A DNA stretch of 64,000 nucleotides. Source: Aneurinibacillus terranovensis DSM 18919 (GTDB lineage Bacteria > Bacillota > Bacilli > Aneurinibacillales > Aneurinibacillaceae). The stretch is from positions 20,809 to 84,808 of the forward strand of contig NZ_AUMJ01000024.1 of NCBI RefSeq assembly GCF_000430625.1, written 5' to 3'. How positions within the stretch are numbered: the first letter of the stretch is position 1; each line of letters opens with the position of its first letter. The translations under genes and the position numbers were made by a program. Of this stretch, positions 8,696 to 16,396 are shown piece by piece. Under the pieces are notes generated by a model, which made no database searches, had not been told where the DNA came from, and saw only the letters and a program-made list of their open reading frames with translations.

Positions 8696-9412
8696 CTAGC
8701 TAACCTGTCCTAAGTACACTTCTTTTACATAGCTGTCCCCGAGAAGGTCGGCTGATTTCCCCTCGACTACGACTTTGCCGGTTTCGATCGCATACGTACG
8801 ATGGCTCACTTCGAGCGCCCGGTATGCCTTCTGCTCCACAAGCAGCACGGTGAGCCCCTTCTGGTTTAAATCAGCGATAATAGTAAACAAATTGTCGACG
8901 ATATTCGGCGCAAGACCAAGCGTAGGCTCATCCAGCATTAACAGCTTGGGGCGGCTCATCAACGCTCTTCCCACGGCCGCCATTTGCTGCTCTCCCCCGC
9001 TCACGGTCCCAGCCTTTACCTTTAAACGCTCTTTGAGACGCGGGAACAGATCAAGCATTTCTTCCGCACGTTCAATCACTTCTTTCCGGTTTCGGAAATA
9101 GTTCATATATCCGCCCATAAGCAGGTTTTCCCAAACCGTGAGATGAGGGAAAATCTGCCTCCCTTCCGGAACGATGGCGATTCCTTTCTTAATAACACCG
9201 GAGACAGCGCACCCGGTAATGGCATCGCCTAAAAATTCCACGGCTCCTGCAGTAGGCTTTAGTTCACCGAGAATGGATTTAAGTGTCGTTGATTTCCCCG
9301 CTCCATTGCTGCCAATGATGGCTACAATTTCTCCTTCTTGTACCTGCAAATCAATTCCATGAAGCACTTGAATTTTTCCGTAGGCTGCTGCAAGCTGTTT
9401 GACTGCTAGCAT
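8696..9412 (-). CDS. Intact LivF-type ABC transporter ATP-binding protein, first gene of the sigma-54 operon
   Basis: 238 residues with all ABC motifs: Walker A GSNGAGKST, Q-loop region, signature VSGGEQQM, Walker B LLMLDEPTLGLAP and the H-loop replaced by VEQKA as in LivF proteins. LivF normally pairs with LivG to drive LivHM permeases for branched-chain amino acids or, in related systems, carboxylates and aromatic acids. All other liv genes in the window are broken (1658-4221), so this ATPase is either an orphan or serves a transporter encoded elsewhere. It is read directly from the sigma-54 promoter 40 bp upstream. Confidence 0.92.
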   Translation of the reverse strand: MLAVKQLAAAYGKIQVLHGIDLQVQEGEIVAIIGSNGAGKSTTLKSILGELKPTAGAVEFLGDAITGCAVSGVIKKGIAIVPEGRQIFPHLTVWENLLMGGYMNYFRNRKEVIERAEEMLDLFPRLKERLKVKAGTVSGGEQQMAAVGRALMSRPKLLMLDEPTLGLAPNIVDNLFTIIADLNQKGLTVLLVEQKAYRALEVSHRTYAIETGKVVVEGKSADLLGDSYVKEVYLGQVS

Positions 9413-9451
9413 ATAACCCCCCCTTATTTACCTTTCCGATACCTTATACAT

Positions 9452-9467
9452 TGCAAGCATTATGCCA
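9452..9467 (-). promoter_or_regulatory. Sigma-54 (-24/-12) promoter for livF-acyl-CoA ligase-thiolase operon
   Basis: The minus strand reads TGGCATAATGCTTGCA, a one-mismatch match to TGGCAC-N5-TTGCW with exact spacing between GG and GC. It ends 39 bp before the livF ATG. The gene for a sigma-54 activator lies immediately upstream. Confidence 0.88.
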
Positions 9468-9583
9468 GCTTTTTTCGCGGATTTTACCCGCTTTCTTGCA
9501 GAGAAAGAAAAAATTAATTCAAAAATGTATCTATATTTAGAAAATAGAAAAAAGTTGGTATCATCTTTGCTCCACGCGTAACT

Positions 9584-9611
9584 CATTTTTGTATCACAAA
9601 ATACAAAAATG
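9584..9611. promoter_or_regulatory. Inverted repeat, candidate upstream activator site
   Basis: CATTTTTGTAT (9584-9594) and ATACAAAAATG (9601-9611) form a perfect 11-bp inverted repeat with a 6-nt spacer, centred about 130 bp upstream of the -24/-12 promoter. That is a usual distance for an enhancer-type activator site. The right arm overlaps a further TACA/TGTA dyad, and a partial copy (CAAAAATGTAT) lies near 9520-9531. The site lies between the promoter and the activator gene. Binding by that protein is inferred. Confidence 0.55.
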
Positions 9612-9688
9612 TATCGGGCGGGACATTTACGCGAAACGTCTTAACGCCCCCACGACTGCCTAACAAAGAAGCACTGAATGCAGTGCTT

Positions 9689-11368
9689 TCATAAATTGTA
9701 TTTTTTCAATTTCCGGACGATGGTTGGCTGGCTCGTCCCCAGCACTTCTGCCATGCTGTACGTGCTGGGGAATTTTTTAACCGCAAGCGCCAGCAGCTCT
9801 CGCTCTGCCGTCTCTACCGCCTCTTTTAATGTTATTACTTTTGTATAACGAACCAGCTTTTCCTCGCCTTCCTGATATTCTACGGGAAGGTCATCTGGCG
9901 TGATTGTTTTTGATGTCACAGTCAAAATCAACCGCTCAATCAGATTGGCAAGTTCGCGAACATTTCCCGGCCATGAGTAATGATAAAAAAATTCGCGCAG
10001 CCCTCTATCAAACTCCTTTGTCAATCCGTATTTTCCATTAAGCTTTTCAAGATAATACTGGACAAGCGGAAGAATATCATCCCTTCTGTTCCGTAGAGAA
10101 GGAAGAGAGAGGGGAAGGACATTCAAACGATAAAACAAGTCTTCCCTAAACGTTCCCTGGCTGACCATTTCTTTCAGGTTTCGGTTGGTAGCCGCAATCA
10201 CCCGCACATCGACATCCTTCGGCTTCGTACCGCCAATACGCTGAATTTGTTTTTCCTGTAATGCCCGCAGAAGCTTTACCTGCAGGGCAAGGGGAAGTTC
10301 TCCTACCTCATCAAGGAAAAGAACCCCTTTATGCGCCAATTCGAACATTCCCGCTTTACCTGTCCGGTTCGCACCGGTAAAAGCACCCGCTTCATACCCG
10401 AATAGTTCGGACTCCAAAAGTTCATGCGGAATCGCTCCGCAGTTAATTTTGACAAATTCGCCCTTTCCGTATCGATTCCCTGAACGATAAATATGTCTGG
10501 CTAATACGTCTTTTCCGACACCGGTTTCGCCAAGAATGAGAACGGTTGCATCTACATCGGCAATCCGTTCTCCCATTTCGTATATCTCTTTCATCTCCTG
10601 GCTTTCGATAATCACTTCCGGGATTGTTATTTTTTTGGCTTTTAGCTTGTCCAGTTCCTTTTTATACTGATTGTTTAACTCTTTTACTTTGTCCAGTTCA
10701 TTTCGCAATTCATTTAACTCTGATAAATCACGAATGTTGGTTACTACTTTTTCAACTTCGCCCGCTTCATTGAAGATGGGACTTCCTGTCATTAACGTTT
10801 CTTTTCCGGCGAAGTTTCTTTGGATAATACTCACAGGCTTTTTCTTTTCAATCACTTTAAAAGTAACTGACTCTTGCAATACCCCTCTTGTGACAAGTTG
10901 AGAAACATTTCTGCCAATATAATATTGCTTTGGGATGCCCGTAATGCGTTCGATGGCCGAATTCGTTTTAAGCGTTTTACCGTCCCGATCGGTAATATAA
11001 ATAACATCATATGAGTTTTCGATAATTGTATCCAGTTCGCTATTCGTTTTATCGAGGCTCTTAATTTGCTGTTTCAGCAGTTGAATATGAGTTCCATCCA
11101 CAACAACATAAAGAAGCAGCGACTCTTGGTTCCAGATGAAAGGTTTATACAGCAGCATGTGATAAGAATCTAACAATCTTACCAGCACCGCTTCAGGAGA
11201 CTGAACCTCCCATTGCGTAAAAAGTTTTTTTATATCCTCCCATCTTTCACATATCCTGTCGGTGAATAGTCCTGCAAACAACGGATTGCGATATTGAATG
11301 ATTCCTTTCTCATCGGCAGCGGCAGCAGGAAACGGCATATCATCCATCCACTTTATTTGCACCTTCAT
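9689..11368 (-). CDS. PAS-domain sigma-54-dependent transcriptional activator
   Basis: 559 residues. An N-terminal sensory half contains a PAS domain (about residues 105-225, including YDVIYITDRDGKTLKTN), then a coiled-coil linker. The AAA+ domain (about 250-480) has Walker A GETGVGKD, the sigma-54 contact loop GAFTGA, Walker B VLFLDEVGEL and the arginine-finger region FREDLFYRLNVLPL. The C-terminus is a TyrR-like helix-turn-helix (SMAEVLGTSQPTIVRKL). There is no response-regulator receiver domain, so it probably senses a small ligand. It is translationally coupled (ATGA overlap) to the reductase gene upstream. The three -24/-12 promoters in the window are its obvious candidate targets. Confidence 0.95.
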   Translation of the reverse strand: MKVQIKWMDDMPFPAAAADEKGIIQYRNPLFAGLFTDRICERWEDIKKLFTQWEVQSPEAVLVRLLDSYHMLLYKPFIWNQESLLLYVVVDGTHIQLLKQQIKSLDKTNSELDTIIENSYDVIYITDRDGKTLKTNSAIERITGIPKQYYIGRNVSQLVTRGVLQESVTFKVIEKKKPVSIIQRNFAGKETLMTGSPIFNEAGEVEKVVTNIRDLSELNELRNELDKVKELNNQYKKELDKLKAKKITIPEVIIESQEMKEIYEMGERIADVDATVLILGETGVGKDVLARHIYRSGNRYGKGEFVKINCGAIPHELLESELFGYEAGAFTGANRTGKAGMFELAHKGVLFLDEVGELPLALQVKLLRALQEKQIQRIGGTKPKDVDVRVIAATNRNLKEMVSQGTFREDLFYRLNVLPLSLPSLRNRRDDILPLVQYYLEKLNGKYGLTKEFDRGLREFFYHYSWPGNVRELANLIERLILTVTSKTITPDDLPVEYQEGEEKLVRYTKVITLKEAVETAERELLALAVKKFPSTYSMAEVLGTSQPTIVRKLKKYNL

Positions 11369-12219
11369 TGCGTTGCAAACCCCTTTTTCTCAATGGAAGA
11401 TAAAATAGAATACAGCGTATGTAACACAGGAGTATGAGCATGTAAGGCAGAACCTTTGTGAACAAAGTAGCCGCATAGAGACTCTATCTCCATTTGTTTT
11501 CCTCTCTCCCGATCCTGAAGCATAGACGTTTTATGCTGCCCGGCTTTTTCTGCCGAAGTGAAAATCCTCTCAATCACTTTAGGGCTGCTCATTATGCCCA
11601 GCTTTTTTCCAACGGCCACAGCTTCATCCAGCACGCATTCAGCCGTATATCGAAGCTTTTTCCATAAGAGCTTGTCCCATTTTTTCTGCTTGATATTGTC
11701 GGACGTTTTACAGTAAATTCCGGCCTGCTCAAACAACCGGGCAATCGTTTCAGCCCGTGCCTGCGTTTCTTCCTGCATCCCCCCGATAACAAGCGATGCT
11801 TTTCCCGCCTGTTTAATCACACCCGGACGTTCAAGTGCTGTCGTGATGTACGCGGCACCACTTATTATGCGGGAGTCTCCCACAATATCACCAAGCACTT
11901 CTTCGTTATCAATCCCGTTCTGCAGTGTCAGCAACATTGTATCCGTTTTCAAATAAGGACGTAATTGAAGCGCCGCTTCTTTTGTCTGCGCAGACTTCAC
12001 TGTGAAAAGCACAAGATCAACGTTTTCCATTTCTTTATAGCTATCTGTAAACGTTTCGCAAATAAAAAAGGATTCATCAGAATCATTGTACAGGCCATTT
12101 TTTTGCATCGCTTTCAGGTGCTCCCTACGCGCTAAAAAAATGACATCATGGCCGGCCCGCTTAAGAAGCGCGCCAAAAAAAACACCAACCGCTCCCGCTC
12201 CTACAATTCCGATGTTCAT
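11365..12219 (-). CDS. Ketopantoate reductase (PanE/ApbA)-family protein
   Basis: 284 residues from ATG 12219, chosen because the Rossmann motif GIVGAGAVGVFFG starts right after it and GAGGCGAGAGAG stands upstream. The family reduces 2-dehydropantoate with NADPH. The C-terminal domain includes KKWDKLLWK, resembling the family KxxKxxxN stretch but without a clear asparagine (LLWKKLRY), so true pantoate synthesis is uncertain. Its stop overlaps the activator ATG by 4 nt, an odd pairing of a metabolic gene with a sigma-54 activator; it may act on a 2-keto or 3-keto acid in the same pathway. A good sigma-A promoter lies upstream. Confidence 0.8.
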   Translation of the reverse strand: MNIGIVGAGAVGVFFGALLKRAGHDVIFLARREHLKAMQKNGLYNDSDESFFICETFTDSYKEMENVDLVLFTVKSAQTKEAALQLRPYLKTDTMLLTLQNGIDNEEVLGDIVGDSRIISGAAYITTALERPGVIKQAGKASLVIGGMQEETQARAETIARLFEQAGIYCKTSDNIKQKKWDKLLWKKLRYTAECVLDEAVAVGKKLGIMSSPKVIERIFTSAEKAGQHKTSMLQDRERGKQMEIESLCGYFVHKGSALHAHTPVLHTLYSILSSIEKKGFATQ

Positions 12220-12270
12220 CTCTCTCGCCTCTTTTCCCATGATTCCTTTTCTGCTCTTCCCTCTATTTCT

Positions 12271-12320
12271 ATTGTAGTAATGTTTATGTAATATTGTCAA
12301 TTTTTCTACTATATTTACAT
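12271..12320 (-). promoter_or_regulatory. Sigma-A promoter and dyad upstream of the reductase-activator operon
   Basis: On the minus strand TTGACA (12295-12300) and TACAAT (12271-12276) are separated by 18 bp, 51 bp before the ATG. TTTATGTAA (12282-12290, plus strand) and TTACATAAA (12312-12320) form an inverted repeat that spans the -35 box and could be an operator. The activator operon is therefore expressed from a housekeeping promoter. Confidence 0.7.
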
Positions 12321-12338
12321 AAAACTTCTCAGTAACCG

Positions 12339-13118
12339 TTACTTCCCTTGAAAGGCAGGGACGCGCTTTTCAAAAAAGGCCTGCACCCCTTCTTGGAAGT
12401 CCCCCGTTTGTAAACATACTTCCTGTGCGATCGCTTCTGCCGCCAAAAAAGAACGCAATGTTTGATGTACCTGCTGATTTAGCAGTTTTTTGGTCAATCC
12501 TACCGCTACCGGTGCCTTTGCAGCTATCTTTTCTGCTAGTTTAATTGCAGACGAAAGCGCTTGTCCTGAAGATACGAGCTGATTTACTATGCCAAATTGA
12601 TAGGCTTCCTTTGCATCTACTTTTTCTCCGAGAAACATCCATTCCTTCGCTTTTTTATCCCCTGCAAGAGAAGGTAAGAAATGGATTCCTCCGAAATCAG
12701 GAACTAGCCCTACATTTACAAAGCTTTGAACAAAAAAGCTATCCTCTTCCGCTACAATCAAATCGCAGGCTAATGCCAAATTAAATCCGGCACCGGCGGC
12801 TGCTCCATGGACAGCAGCAATGACCGGCTTCTCCATCTCCAACAGCGTAAACAAAAGCTGATATCCCCGCTCCAGTCTTTTTTTCCCTTCCAGAGGCTGC
12901 AGTTTACGCAGAGCATGCAAATCCCCTCCAGCAGAGAAAGCTTTTCCTTTACCGGCTAAAACGACAGCCCGTATCTCCATATCCTGCTCTGCGCCTTGCA
13001 AAGCGGTAATTAATTCCTCCCTCATTTCCGCTGCCAGAACGTTACGCATCTCCGGCTTGTTTAATTGAATAATAGAGACACTGTTATGTTTTTCAATCGA
13101 AATATACGCATATGACAC
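12339..13118 (-). CDS. Enoyl-CoA hydratase/isomerase family protein
   Basis: 259 residues from GTG 13118, chosen because a perfect AAGGAGG lies 8 nt upstream; the open frame extends further upstream without family similarity. Crotonase motifs are present: the first oxyanion-hole region GKAFSAGGDLHAL, then AAVHGAAAGAGFNLALACD and FVNVGLVPDFGG. The second catalytic glutamate of true hydratases appears to be replaced by D in VPDFGG, as in some PaaG-like isomerases. It hydrates trans-2-enoyl-CoA or isomerises enoyl-CoA. A sigma-54-like promoter lies 34 bp upstream, which would link it to the same regulon as the dehydrogenase and ligase. Confidence 0.92.
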   Translation of the reverse strand: MSYAYISIEKHNSVSIIQLNKPEMRNVLAAEMREELITALQGAEQDMEIRAVVLAGKGKAFSAGGDLHALRKLQPLEGKKRLERGYQLLFTLLEMEKPVIAAVHGAAAGAGFNLALACDLIVAEEDSFFVQSFVNVGLVPDFGGIHFLPSLAGDKKAKEWMFLGEKVDAKEAYQFGIVNQLVSSGQALSSAIKLAEKIAAKAPVAVGLTKKLLNQQVHQTLRSFLAAEAIAQEVCLQTGDFQEGVQAFFEKRVPAFQGK

Positions 13119-13151
13119 CGTTTCATCCTCCTTTTTGTTACAAATTTCATT

Positions 13152-13167
13152 TGCAATTTTAATACCA
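13152..13167 (-). promoter_or_regulatory. Sigma-54-like (-24/-12) promoter for enoyl-CoA hydratase
   Basis: The minus strand reads TGGTATTAAAATTGCA. GG and GC have the exact 10-bp separation and the -12 element TTGCA is perfect; the -24 element differs at two positions (C to T twice). It ends 33 bp before the GTG start. Weaker than the other two but supported by the shared context. Confidence 0.65.
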
Positions 13168-13196
13168 AGTATCCAATTTGCTATCTTCTTGACCTT

Positions 13197-13656
13197 GTGC
13201 TTCATGAAATCATTAAAGCATTCGATGACATTGATGACATTAAGGATAAAATTCTTAAATTAACACAGGAAGAGGTTAGTGAATTAACAGCCCCTATTGT
13301 GCCCATCCATGAAGGAATCGCCGTGATGCCACTTATTGGAGCTATCGATTCTTCTCGGGCCAGACATATCTTAGAGAAGGTTATTCTCCTAAAGTCTCAC
13401 AACTACACGTAGAGCACCTCATCATTGATTTCTCTGGTATACAGGCACTTGATACGATGGTTACAGATCACATCTTCAAAATTAATAAGGTACTGGTGTT
13501 ATTGGGAATTCGCGTATCGCTAACCGGAATAAGACCGGCGCTGGCGCAAACGGTCGTTAAAGTCGGAATCGATCTATCATCTATAAAATCATCGCAACGG
13601 TACGTCAGGCATTAAAAGAAAGCGGAATAACAGAAGCAGAAGATACTACTCCGTGA
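13197..13656 (+). pseudogene. RsbR-type STAS domain relic (stressosome co-antagonist), frameshifted and truncated
   Basis: The first segment encodes a short linker, then PIVPIHEGIAVMPLIGAIDSS, the start of an RsbR/RsbS-type STAS domain. After EKV the frame is lost; shifting continues QLHVEHLIIDFSGIQALDTM and on to RVSLTGIRPALAQTVVKVGI, classic STAS core. A second one-base loss near 13586 is needed to read IIATVRQALKESGITEAED and the stop at 13656. The N-terminal sensor domain expected for RsbR paralogues is missing. It is the only plus-strand gene trace in the first 26 kb and lies divergent to the enoyl-CoA hydratase. Stressosome proteins control sigma-B or cyclic-di-GMP output; this copy is dead. 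Confidence 0.82.
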
Positions 13657-14069
13657 CTCGCAAAGGTTTTAAAACAACACTAACCTGCTTACCGCTTACC
13701 TGGATACCCTTATCTTTTTCCGCACAATCAGATAAATCCCGAACCAATTCCTGTACAAGCTGTTTAGCCGCTTCACTTTCTTTTCGTTGCAAGCGTACAG
13801 TAAGCTGCGCTCAGGCGAATTTCCTTGATTTTCGGTCCTTTTTCCTGCTTGTTTAGCACCTGTTTTCCTTTCGCTTTTTTCTTCTGGGCTGCTTGTCTTG
13901 CCATCAACTGGCATGGCGGTGGACTGGAAGCAAGTGACGTACATACAAGATCTACCTCCAGTTTTTTTGCCATCTCCAGCGCCTCTTTTGTGGAAACGAT
14001 GCCTAGTTCTTCCCCATATACTCCCGTTAGCTCTACTTCTGATGCTTTGATTTTTTCATTAATAATCAT
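13646..14069 (-). pseudogene. IF-3-like (infC paralogue) relic
   Basis: From ATG 14069 the frame gives IINEKIKASEVEL, then GIVSTKEALEMAKKLEVDLV, the N-terminal domain of translation initiation factor 3, a basic linker (QKKKAKGKQVLNKQ) and KIKEIRLS, which is the start of the IF-3 C-terminal domain. About 30 residues are then missing, and in another frame the end of the domain continues as LQRKESEAAKQLVQEL through VSGKQVSVVLKPL to a stop at 13646. It is a divergent second copy, not the housekeeping infC, broken by an internal deletion. It overlaps the end of the RsbR relic on the other strand by 11 bp, and its start abuts the end hairpin of an IscB-type element. Confidence 0.78.
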
Positions 14070-14075
14070 GATAAA

Positions 14076-14123
14076 AAGGCGTTTCCTCCACCCCCCTCTA
14101 AAGAAGGGGGGAGGAAACGCCTT
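14076..14123. repeat. Hairpin at the end of an IscB-type (IS200/IS605-associated) element
   Basis: AAGGCGTTTCCTCC (14076-14089) pairs with GGAGGAAACGCCTT (14110-14123), a 14-bp perfect stem that continues past one bulged A into a C5/G5 pairing. It overlaps the stop of the IscB relic, where IS200/IS605-family right ends commonly carry such subterminal hairpins recognised by TnpA. Confidence 0.65.
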
Positions 14124-14450
14124 CTCTCCTTTCAATGAGCAATGATGTGGCTCGGGTAAGCAAAGTGAGTTTTTTGACGCTGGCGCTGGCATGAACCTTG
14201 GTTCCATCCAACAGCCGAAGATCAAAGTACCCGCTACTCCTGCGGCCAAAGATGAAGCTTTCTTTCCCTTCAAATCGCACATGATCAAATAACTGGAACC
14301 CATGTACGTATTTCGGTGCAATGTTATTCTGCCGCTTTCCACCTTTACGTATCGTTGCTTTGTGAAGCTGGCGGTTGTTCCGACGAAAATCCCAACATAT
14401 TGCCCTGCTGATACTCGATTCCCTGAATATCCGGGTTCTTGAGCTTCTCC
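14098..14450 (-). pseudogene. IscB relic (RRXRR/HNH RNA-guided nuclease ancestor), internal deletion
   Basis: Three pieces can be read. The first is LKNPDIQGIEYQQGNMLGF, which matches the stretch just before the HNH insertion of IscB. Next, out of frame, come FRRNNRQLHKATIRKGGK and GFQLFDHVRFEGKE. A C-terminal block ends FIFGRRSSGYFDLRLLDG, then KLTLLTRATSLLIERRE and a stop at 14098. The N-terminal RuvC parts and the HNH domain are absent, so it cannot cut DNA. Assignment is by recalled family sequence, not a search. Its 3' end coincides with a strong hairpin, as expected for these elements. No TnpA gene is visible nearby, so it was probably a non-autonomous insertion next to the IF-3-like gene. 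Confidence 0.7.
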
Positions 14451-14489
14451 TATTTCTACTTCAGAACAAAATATTCAGTGAATATAAAT

Positions 14490-14516
14490 AAAGAGGAAGC
14501 TGCTTGGCTCCTCTTT
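14490..14516 (-). terminator. Terminator of the thiamine salvage operon
   Basis: AAAGAGGA (14490-14497) pairs with TCCTCTTT (14509-14516). Read on the minus strand the descending arm ends CTCTTTATTTAT. It lies 36 bp after the thiY stop. The symmetrical A/T flanks mean it may act in both directions. Confidence 0.65.
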
Positions 14517-14551
14517 AACTTATTATTCAATGGGGTATAAGATATGCCTCC

Positions 14552-15574
14552 TTAGAAATTTACGAATGCATCCTGTGCTTTGACCGGGGTTTTTAACACT
14601 TTGTTGTTATACAGCCACTTCGCAACATTCTCCCAGGAAGCTGCATCCTGATAACCGAATGGTTTATCTTTTGCGTCCATGAGCGGCAAAAGGATTTGTA
14701 AACTCTTTGTTTCGACACCTTTATCCAGCGGGGACGATTTATCTTCATGCTGAAGTAAAATAGATAAACCTTTATCCGGATGATCCTGAACATATTTTTG
14801 CCCCTTGGCAATCGCAGTCATAAACTTCTTAAATACTTCCGGTTTTTCTTTGATCCCTTTTTCGCCGGCCACCAGTACTAATTCATAATAATCAGGAACA
14901 CCATATTTTGTTGGATTAAATGTCCGCATCGGGTGACCCTCTTTATCAAGCAATAACGTCTCATGGTTGATGTATCCGCCGATGAGGGCATCGGTTTTTT
15001 TAGTTGCCATCGCCGGAATCAAATCAAATCCCACATCCACCATTTTTACCTGCTGCGGGTTTCCGCCGGCAGACGTCACCATCGTATGTACGATCGCTTC
15101 ATCTAATGGAATCGAAGGGTACCCAACCGTTTTTCCAACCAGGTCTTTTGGTGATTGAATCGGCCCGTCGGCAGGAACCATTAAACAGTTCAGCGGATGG
15201 CGAACGAGAGCTCCGAATGATTGAACGGGAATATTTTCCCCGCGTGCGACTAATACCTCCGGTTCATAACTAATCGCCATGTCTATCTGACCGGCCGCAA
15301 CCAGTTTTAAAGGATCGTTTGTATCTGCGGGCATTTTAATATCCACATCCAGACCCTGTTCTTTAAAATACCCGTTAGCCTGTGCCGCATAAAGAAAGGA
15401 ATGCACAGCATTTGGATACCAATCCAACATTAAACTAATCTTCTGCAGCTTCTGGTTCGATGGAGAACCTGCGGAGTTGTTACCGGAAGTGCCCGGGTTG
15501 TTCGCATTCCCTGCACCGCAACCGCTCAATAAGAGCAATGACAGACATAACATGATATAAAACCATTTTTTCAT
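14552..15574 (-). CDS. thiY: Thiamine-pyrimidine (formylaminopyrimidine) ABC transporter substrate-binding lipoprotein
   Basis: 340 residues from ATG 15574 (KKWFYIML follows), with a signal peptide and lipobox LLSGC, so it is anchored outside the membrane. The rest is an NMT1/THI5-like periplasmic-binding protein: MLDWYPNAVHSFLYAAQANG and YFKEQGLDVDI are typical of ThiY, which binds N-formyl-4-amino-5-aminomethyl-2-methylpyrimidine. An upstream in-frame ATG at 15598 lacks a ribosome site. It ends the operon ylmB-tenA-thiZ-thiX-thiY, all controlled by the TPP riboswitch at 19258-19345. The context makes the pyrimidine ligand much more likely than a taurine/nitrate-type substrate. Confidence 0.92.
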   Translation of the reverse strand: MKKWFYIMLCLSLLLLSGCGAGNANNPGTSGNNSAGSPSNQKLQKISLMLDWYPNAVHSFLYAAQANGYFKEQGLDVDIKMPADTNDPLKLVAAGQIDMAISYEPEVLVARGENIPVQSFGALVRHPLNCLMVPADGPIQSPKDLVGKTVGYPSIPLDEAIVHTMVTSAGGNPQQVKMVDVGFDLIPAMATKKTDALIGGYINHETLLLDKEGHPMRTFNPTKYGVPDYYELVLVAGEKGIKEKPEVFKKFMTAIAKGQKYVQDHPDKGLSILLQHEDKSSPLDKGVETKSLQILLPLMDAKDKPFGYQDAASWENVAKWLYNNKVLKTPVKAQDAFVNF

Positions 15575-15628
15575 CGAATTTTTTCGTCCTTTCTGCATCG
15601 TAATCGTTCGTTCGATGCGGTTCCTATT

Positions 15629-16396
15629 TTATTGAAATTTATTTTTCAGCACCCGCTTTTCGAAAAAGGCAATCAATAAAAATAATACGATGCCCAGTAA
15701 AGAAAGCAGAAATACTGCGGCAAACACTGCATCTGCCTGCATATTGCCCGACATTCGCCGGCTAAAGTAACCCAACCCTTCACTTGCGCCCAACCATTCT
15801 CCAATCGTAGCTCCCACAACGCAGTAAACGACAGACATCTTCAACCCTGACAAAAAAGTAGGCAAAGCGAGCGGGATTTGGATTTTCTTAAAAATATCCC
15901 AGCGATTAGCACCCATGGTCAGGAGTAACTCACGGTATTCCATTCCCCCTAATTTGAGTCCGTCATACGTACTCACAACAATCGGAAAAAAAGCCGTTAA
16001 AATAGTCACTGCGACTTTACTCCAAATAGAATAGCCGAACCACATGATAAAGATAGGGGAAATCGCAATGAGCGGAACCGTTTGTGAAATAAGAATAAAG
16101 GGATAAAGTACCTTTTCCAACGCCCGAAAAAAATGCATGCCCACACCCAGTAGAATTCCACCTATCACTGAGAGGACAAAACCAATTAGAACCTCCTCAA
16201 GCGTGGCGGGTAAATGCTCTTGCAACAAAAGTTGTTGGTTATCAACCAAAGATTCCCAGATGGCGGATGGAGCAGGCAAAATAAAGGATGGTATCCACCC
16301 TTTGCGAACGACCCATTCCCATATGCTCACAAGAAAAACTACAACCAGCAAAAACAGGCCATAGTCTTCCGTCCATTTTTTCCATCTACCTTTCAT
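15629..16396 (-). CDS. thiX: Thiamine-pyrimidine ABC transporter permease
   Basis: 255 residues of the BPD_transp_1 family with about six membrane segments. The EAA-type loop that contacts the ATPase is seen in YRELLLTMGANRWDIFKKIQIPLALP. It resembles SsuC/TauC-type permeases, but the operon with ThiY, TenA and YlmB assigns it to pyrimidine uptake. The start overlaps the ATPase gene's end by 11 nt. Confidence 0.92.
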   Translation of the reverse strand: MKGRWKKWTEDYGLFLLVVVFLVSIWEWVVRKGWIPSFILPAPSAIWESLVDNQQLLLQEHLPATLEEVLIGFVLSVIGGILLGVGMHFFRALEKVLYPFILISQTVPLIAISPIFIMWFGYSIWSKVAVTILTAFFPIVVSTYDGLKLGGMEYRELLLTMGANRWDIFKKIQIPLALPTFLSGLKMSVVYCVVGATIGEWLGASEGLGYFSRRMSGNMQADAVFAAVFLLSLLGIVLFLLIAFFEKRVLKNKFQ

